Source: an uncultured Lachnospiraceae bacterium (lineage in GTDB: Bacteria > Bacillota > Clostridia > Lachnospirales > Lachnospiraceae). From it: a stretch of 64,000 bases of DNA. Every line of letters begins with the position of its first letter. The first letter of the stretch is position 1. This document shows, piece after piece, positions 49,344 to 58,977 of the stretch. The notes beneath the pieces were generated by a model, which saw only the letters and a program-made list of their open reading frames with translations, did not search any database and was not told the DNA's origin. Made by a program: the position numbers and the translations under genes. The stretch covers positions 1-64,000 of the forward strand of contig CAJTTT010000006.1 of the NCBI GenBank assembly GCA_910579285.1, given 5' to 3'.

Positions 49344-52040
49344 TCATGGCTCCTGCTGTTTTTCTTTCCGTACAAACATCAGTCCGAACGTCCCGACGCC
49401 GCAGTTGCACGACACGGTGGCAGACGCTTTCTGGAGAATTATTTGATCGAAGTGGATATATTTTTCCACGGTCTCCACAATCTCATCAACCTGTTTCACG
49501 CTGCAGCCGGCGTAGGTGAGGAAGAGGATGCGTGTGTCGACCTGTCTGCTGTGTTGAAACAGTTTTTTGATATACTGTCTGACTGCCCGGTGCATATTGC
49601 CGGATTCCATACACCACAGTTTCAGTCTGTTTTTGGACATGGCCAGAACCGGGTGGAGATGCATCGCGGTGCACAGTCTGTGGACGGTTCCGCTTACCTT
49701 ACCGTTTCGGTAAAGGGCAGCGGTGCCCGGCACAAGGAAGTTTGAGAAAACTCGTTCCCGGTATGCATCAAGCGCCTCACGGATTTCCTTCACGGATCGT
49801 CCCTCCTCGGCCATTCTGGCAGCGTAGAGCACCATCAGGCCGTGCCCGCTGCTGATGTGGGCGGAGTCGATCACAGTGACATTGTCAAACGTTTTGGCTG
49901 CCTGGGTGGCGTTAGGGTATGCGCCGCTTAAGCTTGCGGCGGCGGTAATGTGGATGACATGCTCCGCGTCCGCCAGTGTCTTTGCAAAGAAATATTCATA
50001 TTCGGACGGCTCTGCCGTAGAGGAGTGGGAATGGTTTCCTTCCTCCTGCAGATAGGAGAGCAGGCTGTCCGAGGAGATCTCAGACAGATCGCAGAAACGG
50101 CCTTCTTCCGTGTGCACATAGCAGTGCATGAGACGGATGTGGAAACGTTCCAACAGATCTTTTGGAAGGTCACAGATACAGTCTGCTGTGACGGCTGTCT
50201 TGCGTTTGCGGGCGCTGCTCACCTGGTTCAGCCCTTCCATAGGATCTGCCTCGTCGCCGGCATCCTGAGCCATATATTCGATCAGCGCGGGCGGAAGATA
50301 TTTGAGAAGTCCGGCCTCTAAAAGAGGCACGCTGATGGGTTTGGCGAGATAGCCGTCAAAGCCCATGTTCTGGTAAACCTGTTCCGCGTCCGACATGACG
50401 TTGGCGGTCAGGGCGATCACGGGGGTTTTCTGGCAGAAGCCTTTGGTCTGGCTGCGGATGGCGTGCAGGGTCGCGGCTCCATCCATATCCGGCATCATGT
50501 GGTCCATGAGAATGACATGGTAAGTGTTTTCGGCTGTCCTCTGCAGCGCCTCTTTTCCGCTGTCCGCCGTATCCACCTTCACTTTGGTATCGCGCAGCAG
50601 TTTCACCACTACCATCAGGTTCATGGAATTGTCGTCCACCACCAGAATGCGGGCATCCGGCGCGATAAAGCTGTGATGGTAGACGGAACGACGGTTCAAC
50701 TGTTTCTGCACGGCAAAGTCTATGACGCCGATGGGGCGGACATTGACGATACGCTGCTGCAGTTCAACGGTAAAGACAGAGCCTTTGTGATAAACGCTGT
50801 CCACGGTTATTTTACCGCCCATCATTTCCATCAGCTGCTTGGAGATGGTGAGCCCAAGCCCGGTGCCCTCGATATTGCGGTTATCTGATTGATCCACACG
50901 CTTGAAGGAGTGGAAGAGATCATCGAGGCTTTCCTTGCGGATTCCCATACCTGTATCTTCCACCGAGATTCGCAGAAGAATCTGGTCTGCGGCAACCCGT
51001 TCTCCTTTGGCGGATAAAGTGACGGAGCCGGAATCTGTATATTTGACCGCGTTGGTCAGCATGTTGGTGACGACTTGTTTGATCCGCACCTCATCGCCGT
51101 AGAGCATGGAGGGGATATCGGGATCGATGTCCACCTTAAACTCGAGATTTTTCTGGTGTGCCCGGATCCAGATCAGATTCACCAGATCACTGAGCAGGGA
51201 GCTGAACTCGTACTGGGTTGGCACAATATCCATTTTGCCGGATTCCAGTTTCGAGAGATCCAGAATATCATTGATGGTGGTGAGAAGCATTTTGCTGGCG
51301 TTCTGGATGTTGATGGCATTTTCTGCAATCTCATCGGAGATATCTTCCCGGAGAATCATTTCATTCAAACCGATAATCGTGTTGATGGGGGTACGGATTT
51401 CGTGGCTCATATTGGCGAAAAAAGTGTCTTTGGAGCGGGCGATCCGCTCGACCTCTCTCTTTTGCGCTTCCGCGGCCTGCCTTTCCTGCTCGTATGTTTT
51501 GCTCTGGACTTTCAGCAGGATGCCGATAAACAGACTCACGCAGACAAGGGCGACAAAGGAGTCCGAAAAACTGTAGAACCGGGTGGAAGCCGGTACCAGA
51601 TCGGGGCGGTAGTAGCACAAAAGATAAGTACCGAGAAAGGAGAGAAAGGACAGCGTCATGGCGATGACAAAATCCCGTCCCTCAAACAAAAGGAAAATAG
51701 AGACGAGCCCCAGCACAAACCAGACCGGCATACCGCTCTGGGTGCCGCCGCTTTTGATAAAGAGCATAGGAAAGAAGCCTGCATTGATGCCGATGACGAG
51801 AAGCCAGCAGGCTTTTTTGCCGCCATTTCGCGTAAGGGTGAGCCGGATGGAAAGGCCGGAGATTACGCAGATGGGAACCAGCGAATATAAAACTTTGGGA
51901 TCGGCGCCGGGAAGGACGAGAATGATGCCGATCACGGAGGAGATGAACACCAGAAGCATAACGATTCGGTTGAGTTTTTCCTGCAGCGCAAGATGTTTTG
52001 GGAAAAGGGTTTTGATAAAGCGCAGCCATTTTTTTCTCAT
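49344..52040 (-). CDS. hybrid histidine kinase fused to a DegV domain
   Basis: 898 residues. N-terminal membrane domain of about six helices, HisKA MSHEIRTPIN (about 211), ATPase with DTGMGI and GTGLGLTIS, a receiver (ILVVDDN at about 463, phospho-Asp in ILMDHMMPDMDG near 513), and from about 615 to the end a full DegV fold: TADCICDLP, SSTAEPS, HITAAASLSGAY, IDSAHISSGHGL, GVGTFGLMF. DegV proteins (FakB-like) bind fatty acids. The ATG 52040 start is preceded by AAGGATGGG; a longer frame overlaps the upstream kinase. Fatty-acid control of signalling is inference. Confidence 0.88.
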   Translation of the reverse strand: MRKKWLRFIKTLFPKHLALQEKLNRIVMLLVFISSVIGIILVLPGADPKVLYSLVPICVISGLSIRLTLTRNGGKKACWLLVIGINAGFFPMLFIKSGGTQSGMPVWFVLGLVSIFLLFEGRDFVIAMTLSFLSFLGTYLLCYYRPDLVPASTRFYSFSDSFVALVCVSLFIGILLKVQSKTYEQERQAAEAQKREVERIARSKDTFFANMSHEIRTPINTIIGLNEMILREDISDEIAENAINIQNASKMLLTTINDILDLSKLESGKMDIVPTQYEFSSLLSDLVNLIWIRAHQKNLEFKVDIDPDIPSMLYGDEVRIKQVVTNMLTNAVKYTDSGSVTLSAKGERVAADQILLRISVEDTGMGIRKESLDDLFHSFKRVDQSDNRNIEGTGLGLTISKQLMEMMGGKITVDSVYHKGSVFTVELQQRIVNVRPIGVIDFAVQKQLNRRSVYHHSFIAPDARILVVDDNSMNLMVVVKLLRDTKVKVDTADSGKEALQRTAENTYHVILMDHMMPDMDGAATLHAIRSQTKGFCQKTPVIALTANVMSDAEQVYQNMGFDGYLAKPISVPLLEAGLLKYLPPALIEYMAQDAGDEADPMEGLNQVSSARKRKTAVTADCICDLPKDLLERFHIRLMHCYVHTEEGRFCDLSEISSDSLLSYLQEEGNHSHSSTAEPSEYEYFFAKTLADAEHVIHITAAASLSGAYPNATQAAKTFDNVTVIDSAHISSGHGLMVLYAARMAEEGRSVKEIREALDAYRERVFSNFLVPGTAALYRNGKVSGTVHRLCTAMHLHPVLAMSKNRLKLWCMESGNMHRAVRQYIKKLFQHSRQVDTRILFLTYAGCSVKQVDEIVETVEKYIHFDQIILQKASATVSCNCGVGTFGLMFVRKEKQQEP

Positions 52041-52044
52041 ATAT

Positions 52045-54885
52045 CTATTTACCCATCCTTTCCAGAAGCTCGGAGGCGCCGAGGAAATCAAAATCCTGAG
52101 TCAGCTCCCGCAGGCTCTTGGCAAGTTCTGCCAGGGAGGCGTCCTCTGTCTGAAACTGAGAAAGCCGGTCCAGAAGATCCGGGAGGCCCTCGTTCTCAAA
52201 GGAGGACAGTTTTTCTTTGATTTGCGAAAGGAGATTCTGCAGGCCGGTTTCCTCCGCCGTGCTGACAGGGACATCCTCCAGGATGCCGGGATAAACGAAG
52301 GCGTTGCCGGACAGCGCCTCCAAAAGACGGTTATGGTTTTCCATCATCGCCTGGTGGTGCTCCAGGATATAGTCAGTTCGGTTTTCCTTGCCGGCCAGTT
52401 CCAGCTTTTCTGCCATCTCTGACAGTTCATCCGCGCCGATGCCCTTGGCATTGCCTTTTAAGGCGTGGACGCAGATCACATAATTTTTCCAATCCTGTTC
52501 CTGGAAGCAGCGGGACAGATTGTCCCGGCGTTTTTCACCTTCGGCGTGAAAGATGGCGATGATTTCCCGGAACCCTGCCTCGTCCACGCAGTAGGTGAAG
52601 GCCCGCTCCATATCGATCCCTGCCCGGACCAGCTGAAGCCGTCCTCTGGCGGCATCGTCACGCGCATTTACGGCATCGGGGCAGGGGGATGCCGCGGCAG
52701 AAGATTTTTCCTTCGAAAGAACGGATTCTTCGGTCATTTCCTGGCTGACCGGCTGACCGACCGTCATCTGGGAGAAATCTCCCTGTAACGGGGACTCGCT
52801 CATCTCCACAGGCATCTGCAGCTGGGAAGGAATGTAGCGGCGTAAGATCCGTTCCAGAACACTCAGTTCAATGGGTTTGGCGATAAAGTCATTGAATCCC
52901 TCGGACAGGAACATGTCCCTCGCGCCGCCGATGGCATTGGCGGTAAAAGCGATGATGGGAAGCGACTGGTAATAGGCTCCTGGCTTTTGACGGATTTTAT
53001 GAAGGGTTTCCACACCGTCCATTTCCGGCATCATGTGATCCAGAAAGACACAGTCGTAATTTGGCTTATTCAGCTTTTCCAGGGCTTCCTGCCCGCTGCC
53101 TGCCATTGTGACCTTAAGCCGATAGGGCAGAAGGAGCCTTGCCATAACCTTCAGATTCATGGCGTTGTCATCTACCACCAGCACATTTGCCTGCGGCGCA
53201 ATAAATTTGTTATGTAAACCAGTGTGAAGGTCTTTCCCGTAAAGGACCTTCTGGCCGTTAAAGACTGCGGCGATGGAAAGTATCGTAAAGGGCTTGTAAA
53301 TGCGCAGCATATTTCCGGGTACGGGCACTTCCTGGTCATAGTCCAGAAACAGCGCCACCGTTTTTTCCGTGCAGAGTCTGTCGAAAAAGCTGCGGTCTTC
53401 CATATATTCTTCCCAGCCGATGAAGATATGGGTATAGGCTTCCCGCTCTATTCGGCGTTTCAGCTCTGGAAGATTCCGGCAGACGCGGAAAGGAAAACCG
53501 AGCTGGGCTGCGATGTGCTGGATACATTTTTCATAACCTTCCCGCACTACGGTGTAGTCATATTTTTCCAGATTGATGCAGCAGGCCGCGAACAGATCGT
53601 TTTTGTCACGGATGGATACGATGGGAGTTTCATCCAGAACCTTCTGGGGAATGGTAAACTGAAATTCACTGCCAATGCCCGGTTCGCTTTCCACTGTCAT
53701 AAAGCCGCCCATGCTGCGCACCAGTGCCTGTGTGATGGCAAGCCCAAGACCGATGCCGCCTTCTTCCCGGTTCCTTTTGGAATCGACCTGACTGAAACTG
53801 GTGAAAATATGTTCCATATCGTTTCGCTTGATGCCGATGCCGGAATCCCGGACACTGACAAGCAGATTGATGCCGTACGTCTCTTTACGGCTTCCAATGC
53901 GAAGAATCACGCCGCCCTCTTTCGTGAACTTAAAGGCGTTGCCGAGCAGATTCATGGCAATGCGCCGGAATTTCTGTTCATCGCCTAACAGGCTGCCTGG
54001 CAGACCGGCGTCGCAGTCCACAATCAGTTCCAGGTGTTTTCCGTTATCCAGGGTGAGCGCCATGTTGATGATGTCAGTGATGGTGGAGGTGATATTGTAG
54101 CTTTCCTCCGCCAGTTCCAGGCTGCCTGTTTCCAATTCCGAGAAATCCAGGATATTGCTGACCGTGGAGAGAAGATTTCGCCCGGCAGTCTGGATATCGA
54201 CCACGTCCCGCCGCACGTCTGTGGGCAGATCCTCCTGTAAAATAGCTTCGCTCATGCCGCAGACCGCATTGATCGGCGTGCGGATTTCATGGGAAATGTT
54301 GACGAGAAAGTCATCTTTGCTGCGCTCGGCGGTTTCCAGTTCCCGGATTTTATCAACCAGAAGCTCGTTTGCATCACGCCTGTTTTTCTGGATGATCCAG
54401 ATGACCGCGGAGACCGTGTAGACGGAGAGAAACTGGACAACGAGCCTCAGCGCGCTGCGGGGGCCGGTAATGGCGATGGTTCTTGCGACAAAACCGTGAT
54501 ACAGAAAGAGGAAAAAGGGGACGATGAGTCCGGGATAGAGAATCTGCTGGGTATTGAAAATGCTGAGCAGGACAATCACGCCCGCCATCGTGACAAGCAT
54601 GGAAGAAAAACTGTTCGTAAACAGGGCGAAGAGGATGAACTCGGCCCAGCAGGCGATGCTGATGAAATTCGCCCGGCGGGAATGATCCCAGTATTCTCTG
54701 GAATAGATAAACCAGCCGGAAAGTGTTGGGAGAAAAAGCAGCTCCCTGATGTAGACACTCCACCCGGAGAGCAGCCCTGTGGCAAATGCGGCCGCGGTGT
54801 AGAGGCTTAAGACAATGAGCACAATGCGCTCCAGTCTCCGTTCGGCCCGTTCCGTTTTTATCTGTGTATTGTCCAAGGCAGTCAA
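52045..54885 (-). CDS. hybrid histidine kinase with receiver and Hpt domain
   Basis: About 946 residues. Membrane domain of about six helices, coiled coil, HisKA ISHEIRTPINAV (about 198), ATPase with IGLGLAITQ, a degenerate receiver-like stretch, an intact receiver (VLVVDDNAMNL, about 567; phospho-Asp in FLDHMMPEMDG, about 613) and an Hpt domain with phospho-His in CVHALKGNAKG (about 805). It is a full phosphorelay in one protein. Start is TTG at 54885 or 54876; AAAGGAG is upstream. The stop is 4 nt from the DegV-kinase start. Confidence 0.92.
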   Translation of the reverse strand: MTALDNTQIKTERAERRLERIVLIVLSLYTAAAFATGLLSGWSVYIRELLFLPTLSGWFIYSREYWDHSRRANFISIACWAEFILFALFTNSFSSMLVTMAGVIVLLSIFNTQQILYPGLIVPFFLFLYHGFVARTIAITGPRSALRLVVQFLSVYTVSAVIWIIQKNRRDANELLVDKIRELETAERSKDDFLVNISHEIRTPINAVCGMSEAILQEDLPTDVRRDVVDIQTAGRNLLSTVSNILDFSELETGSLELAEESYNITSTITDIINMALTLDNGKHLELIVDCDAGLPGSLLGDEQKFRRIAMNLLGNAFKFTKEGGVILRIGSRKETYGINLLVSVRDSGIGIKRNDMEHIFTSFSQVDSKRNREEGGIGLGLAITQALVRSMGGFMTVESEPGIGSEFQFTIPQKVLDETPIVSIRDKNDLFAACCINLEKYDYTVVREGYEKCIQHIAAQLGFPFRVCRNLPELKRRIEREAYTHIFIGWEEYMEDRSFFDRLCTEKTVALFLDYDQEVPVPGNMLRIYKPFTILSIAAVFNGQKVLYGKDLHTGLHNKFIAPQANVLVVDDNAMNLKVMARLLLPYRLKVTMAGSGQEALEKLNKPNYDCVFLDHMMPEMDGVETLHKIRQKPGAYYQSLPIIAFTANAIGGARDMFLSEGFNDFIAKPIELSVLERILRRYIPSQLQMPVEMSESPLQGDFSQMTVGQPVSQEMTEESVLSKEKSSAAASPCPDAVNARDDAARGRLQLVRAGIDMERAFTYCVDEAGFREIIAIFHAEGEKRRDNLSRCFQEQDWKNYVICVHALKGNAKGIGADELSEMAEKLELAGKENRTDYILEHHQAMMENHNRLLEALSGNAFVYPGILEDVPVSTAEETGLQNLLSQIKEKLSSFENEGLPDLLDRLSQFQTEDASLAELAKSLRELTQDFDFLGASELLERMGK
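53210..53219 (+). other. XerD half-site-like decamer
   Basis: TTATGTAAAC on the plus strand, inside the minus-strand hybrid kinase gene (antisense to the coding strand, which reads G-L-H-N-K). Confidence 0.6.
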
Positions 54886-54911
54886 CGCTCCTTTCCCGGC
54901 GTGAGAGAAAC

Positions 54912-55985
54912 TTATGTATCTTTGATTTGAAGCATCTCCTTCAACCGTGGGAGCATGTTCATAAATACGTCCAGGATCACAGGGTCGAACTGGGTGCCGC
55001 GGCCCTCAGACATGATCTGCATAATACGTTCGATGGGGCGGACGGGGGGCTTGTAGCAGCGCTCCTCATAGAGTGCGTCAAAGACATCCGCTACGGCCAT
55101 AATCCGCGCAGAGAGCGGAATGCTGGTTTCGGTAAGCCCGGTGGGATAGCCGGTTCCGTCCCACCTTTCGTGATGATACAGGGCGATGTCCTCCACCATC
55201 CGCACATAGGGCTCGTCCTCGATATCACCGATGATGGTCTGGATGATTTTTTTGCTGTGCGTGGTGTGCTGCTTCATGGTCTCAAATTCTTCGGGGGTCA
55301 GCTTCCCGGGCTTTTGCAAAATGGCGTCAGGGATTTTGATTTTTCCAACGTCGTGCAGCGGCGCAGCTTTACAGAGATTCTCGATATAAGCGGGCGTAAG
55401 CTCCTGCGTGAAGTGACCGCGGGTAAGCAGCTCAACGGCAATCATCCCGACATAGGTCTGTGTATTTTTCACATGCTTTCCCGTGCTGCCGTCGCGGCTT
55501 TCAATCAGGTTGGCCATGCCGATAATGACGGATTCCTGGATTCGCCCGAGCCGCAGGGCATCCTCCGTTATTTTCTGCGCCTGGATGCTCACCATATTTT
55601 CCAGATTGTGACGGTACTGGTCAAGCTCAATGGTTTTGCTGACGCGGCTTAAGAGAATGTCCGGAACAAAGGGCTTGATCACGAAGTCCATAGCGCCCAT
55701 CTGGAAACATTTGATCTCTGTCTCCGCCAGACTGTCCGCGGTCAGAAAGATGACAGGAATGCTCTTGGTCTGGGTATCGGAGCGCAGCTTTTCCATCATC
55801 TCGAACCCGTTCATCTGAGGCATGTTAATATCCAGAAGGATCAGGTCCGGGCGGTGTGATTCCAGGTATTTGAGAGCCGCCTCTCCCGAAGTGCAGGCGG
55901 CTATGCGGTACTGCGGTCCGAGAATCCGCTGGGCAAGAGACAGATTGGTCTTATCATCGTCAACTACGAGAATCGTATTTTTCAT
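54912..55985 (-). CDS. HD-GYP response regulator
   Basis: 357 residues. A receiver (phospho-Asp 52 in LLDINMPQMNG) with an HD-GYP output: PLHDVGKIKIPD (HD), HH pair in ALYHHERWDGTGYP and ADVFDALYEERCY. It most likely breaks down c-di-GMP or a related dinucleotide. ATG at 55985 (minus) follows AAAGGGGA. The two kinases downstream on the same strand are probably co-transcribed and may feed it. Confidence 0.94.
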   Translation of the reverse strand: MKNTILVVDDDKTNLSLAQRILGPQYRIAACTSGEAALKYLESHRPDLILLDINMPQMNGFEMMEKLRSDTQTKSIPVIFLTADSLAETEIKCFQMGAMDFVIKPFVPDILLSRVSKTIELDQYRHNLENMVSIQAQKITEDALRLGRIQESVIIGMANLIESRDGSTGKHVKNTQTYVGMIAVELLTRGHFTQELTPAYIENLCKAAPLHDVGKIKIPDAILQKPGKLTPEEFETMKQHTTHSKKIIQTIIGDIEDEPYVRMVEDIALYHHERWDGTGYPTGLTETSIPLSARIMAVADVFDALYEERCYKPPVRPIERIMQIMSEGRGTQFDPVILDVFMNMLPRLKEMLQIKDT

Positions 55986-56209
55986 CTGAAAATCCCCTTT
56001 ACATTTTGAGACGGCATTCTCTGAATCGCCGCTGTCTTGTGACGATTTTTTGCTATATTTTATTGTAAAACAATCCGCCAATAAAATCAAGAAACCGAAA
56101 AAACGCAAGGGAAGATTTTAACAGGGTGGAAGTGTTTGCCTAACGGTAGGAATCTGTGTTATTATTTACCTAATATCATCGAAATTATATAGGTTTCCAT
56201 AATGGATTA

Positions 56210-56219
56210 TTATGTAAAC
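56210..56219 (+). other. XerD half-site-like decamer
   Basis: TTATGTAAAC in the divergent gap between the HD-GYP and helicase genes. Confidence 0.6.
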
Positions 56220-56257
56220 CAAGAAGCGCCCATAAAAATTTGGCGGACAGAGGAAAT

Positions 56258-58261
56258 ATGGAAGCAGGTAATCACATGCAGGAAGATAAAACGGCGGAAA
56301 AGAAAGCGCGGCAGGCGGCGGAGCAGGACAGCATTCCCAAAAAGCTCTGGACGGTCTACGAGAAGGCTTTCTTTTCCTTTTCGGCGGAGGAGAGCCGCAG
56401 ATTTACCAGGAGTACAGAAAAGCAGCTAGGGCAGCTGGAGCGGCGTATTGCCCGCAAGAAAAAACAGGAAAACCATCAGGTGCTGGCGGATATGAAGGAT
56501 CTGCACAGGAAAGTGGCGCAGATTGGCTATACGGTGGTGCTTAAGGATATCAGATGGATGAAAAAATACCGCCGGGTGGTGCGGCTGTTGGCCAGACTGG
56601 ATATAAGTTTCCTGAAAAAAATGGCATCCGGGGCGGTTCCCGAAGATATCGCCGGGATGGAGAAGACGGCACAGCTTCTTCGGACGAAATCGCTCTATGA
56701 AATTTACAAGGACGAATACATGCAGTATCTGGTCGGACAGCGGATTGAGGAGCTGATGGAGGCGGAGCCGGAAAAGCAGTACCCCGAGGCCAGGGGCATG
56801 AAGCGGCATTTTATCCTGCACATCGGCCCGACCAACAGCGGCAAGACCTACGAGGCGCTGCAGCGTCTCAAGCAGGCGTACCACGGCATATATCTGGGAC
56901 CTTTGCGTCTTCTGGCGCTGGAGGTCTACGACCGTATGATGACGGACGGCATTCCATGCGATATGATTACGGGGGAAGAAACCATACGGACGCCGGGAAG
57001 CTTTGTACAGGCTTCCACGGTGGAGATTCTGGATATCAGGGAGACTTATGACATTGCCGTCATAGATGAGGCGCAGATGATGGCGGACGAGAACAGGGGC
57101 AGTTACTGGACAAGGGCGATCCTTGGCATCCGCGCCGGGGAGGTTCATGTGTGCTGTTCCGGCACGGCGGAGAAGCTTCTGACCAGGATGATTGCGCGCT
57201 GCGGCGATGAGATGGAAATCGTCCGCCACGAGCGGAATACGAAACTTACGTTTCTTTCGGAACGCTTTGACATATCGAAAGATGTGGAAACGGGTGATGC
57301 GCTGATCGCTTTTTCCAAGAAGAATGTGCTGGCCATCGCGGCGTCTTTAGAGGGACGGGGAATCAGGGCCAGTGTGATTTACGGGAACCTTCCGCCTCAG
57401 ACAAGGCAGGAGCAGGTGCGGCTCTTTACGGAGGGGATTAATCAGGTGGTTGTGGCCACGGACGCCATCGGCATGGGGATTAACCTGCCGATCCGCCGTG
57501 TGGTTTTTATGAATACGACCAAGTTTGACGGCGTCGGGAAGCGCAGGCTTTTTGCGGAGGAAATCAGACAGATTGCGGGCCGGGCCGGCAGGTACGGCTT
57601 TTACGACACAGGCTATGTGCAGTCGGCGATGGAGCCGGAGTATGTGGGGAAAAAGCTGGCAGAGCCGCTTTATCCGCTGCGGCGGGCGCGGGTCGGTTTC
57701 CCGGAGCTGCTTCTCGATATCGACATCGAGCTGGATGAGATCATAGAGGCATGGGAAAAGACGGGAAATCCTCCCATGTACGATAAAATATCCATGAAGG
57801 AGAGCGTGGATAAATACAGATACCTGCGTGATTATCGAAAGAAAATTACATACATGGCTGACAGGAAGCTGGTGCTGTCCCTGATCACCTGTCCCTTTGA
57901 CGTCAAGGACAGGGAGGTGCTCAGGCTGTGGCTTCGCTACTGTGAGAACCCGGAGAAACAGCAAAACTGCCCGATGCTGCCGAAGGACTTTTCCCTGGAA
58001 GGGCTGGAGTCCTATTATAAACAGCTTGACCTGTATACCCAGTTTGCAGCCAGAATGGACTGGGTGGTGGATAAGGAAGAGGTGGCCGCCAACAGGGAGT
58101 GGGCGCAGCATGAGATCGGGGAGCTTCTAAAGGACGATAAGGGACAGTTTGAGAGAAAATGCCGTATCTGCGGCAGACCTCTTGCATGGAATGCGGCTTA
58201 TCCCATCTGTGACCGCTGCTATCGCAGAATGGAGAGGGATAACAGGGAAGACGCAGGCTGA
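56258..58261 (+). CDS. Suv3-like RNA helicase with C-terminal zinc ribbon
   Basis: About 667 residues. Motif I GPTNSGKT (190-197), motif II DEAQ (270-273), later QIAGRAGR (motif VI) and a Suv3-type second half match the DExH helicases of the Suv3 (mitochondrial degradosome) family. The N-terminal ~160 residues are charged and helical. The C-terminus carries CRICGRPLAW...CDRC, a zinc ribbon (about 635-655), which the mitochondrial proteins lack. ATG 56258 has GAGGAAAT close upstream; ATG 56276 is also possible. Probably acts in RNA decay. Confidence 0.85.
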   Translation: MEAGNHMQEDKTAEKKARQAAEQDSIPKKLWTVYEKAFFSFSAEESRRFTRSTEKQLGQLERRIARKKKQENHQVLADMKDLHRKVAQIGYTVVLKDIRWMKKYRRVVRLLARLDISFLKKMASGAVPEDIAGMEKTAQLLRTKSLYEIYKDEYMQYLVGQRIEELMEAEPEKQYPEARGMKRHFILHIGPTNSGKTYEALQRLKQAYHGIYLGPLRLLALEVYDRMMTDGIPCDMITGEETIRTPGSFVQASTVEILDIRETYDIAVIDEAQMMADENRGSYWTRAILGIRAGEVHVCCSGTAEKLLTRMIARCGDEMEIVRHERNTKLTFLSERFDISKDVETGDALIAFSKKNVLAIAASLEGRGIRASVIYGNLPPQTRQEQVRLFTEGINQVVVATDAIGMGINLPIRRVVFMNTTKFDGVGKRRLFAEEIRQIAGRAGRYGFYDTGYVQSAMEPEYVGKKLAEPLYPLRRARVGFPELLLDIDIELDEIIEAWEKTGNPPMYDKISMKESVDKYRYLRDYRKKITYMADRKLVLSLITCPFDVKDREVLRLWLRYCENPEKQQNCPMLPKDFSLEGLESYYKQLDLYTQFAARMDWVVDKEEVAANREWAQHEIGELLKDDKGQFERKCRICGRPLAWNAAYPICDRCYRRMERDNREDAG

Positions 58262-58284
58262 ACAGTTACGGAAAAGGAGCAGCT

Positions 58285-58959
58285 ATGATTTGCACTTATT
58301 ATGCGGATGTGGGATGTCTGGATAACGAGATGCTGTTTCGGGAAAAGGTAAGGCAGCTTTCCCCTTACAGACAGCAGAAAATTGCAATTCTGCGGCACGA
58401 AAAGGATAAGAACAGAAGCCTTGCGGCGGGACTGCTTTTAGACCATGCGCTGGCGGCATACGGCCTGCAGGAAAGAAGCGTGGAATATGAGATCGGCGAA
58501 TGGGGAAAACCTGCCTTGAGGTATCATCCAGAAATCTGCTTTTCGCTGTCCCATTCCGGCGACTATGCCATCTGTACCATCGGGGATAAACCGTTGGGCA
58601 ACGACATTGAGCAGGTAAAGGGCGGGCGGCTTAAGGTGGCGGACCGTTTCTTCGCCCAGGAGGAGCTTTCCTGGCTCTATGAAGCGGGGGAGGAGGAACA
58701 GACACAGCGGATGTTCCGCCTCTGGACGATGAAGGAGAGCTTTGTGAAAGCGATTGGCAGGGGCATGTCCCTGTCTTTGCAGGATTTTGTGATCCACATG
58801 GACGGAGAATCCGGCAGGGCCAGGGTGAGGCACTGCGTGGACGCGAAATACTATCATATGAGAGAGTACCGGGAGATAGAGGGGTACTGTACGGCGGTCT
58901 GCGTGCAGGACAGCGCGGATATCGCCTACAGTATGATACCGATCGAATTTTACGGCTGA
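58285..58959 (+). CDS. 4'-phosphopantetheinyl transferase (Sfp type)
   Basis: 224 residues. It adds the CoA-derived phosphopantetheine arm to carrier proteins. SLSHSGDYAIC, GNDIEQVK (usually GVDIE; Asn replaces Val) and WTMKESFVKAIGRG are the three Sfp motifs. ATG 58285 follows AAAAGGAGC. No NRPS or PKS genes are adjacent. Confidence 0.92.
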   Translation: MICTYYADVGCLDNEMLFREKVRQLSPYRQQKIAILRHEKDKNRSLAAGLLLDHALAAYGLQERSVEYEIGEWGKPALRYHPEICFSLSHSGDYAICTIGDKPLGNDIEQVKGGRLKVADRFFAQEELSWLYEAGEEEQTQRMFRLWTMKESFVKAIGRGMSLSLQDFVIHMDGESGRARVRHCVDAKYYHMREYREIEGYCTAVCVQDSADIAYSMIPIEFYG

Positions 58960-58977
58960 GGAAAGGGGGGTGGCAGG

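Noticed and set aside
51075..51890. 271-codon plus-strand open frame
   Set aside because: Shadow of the minus-strand kinase-DegV gene.
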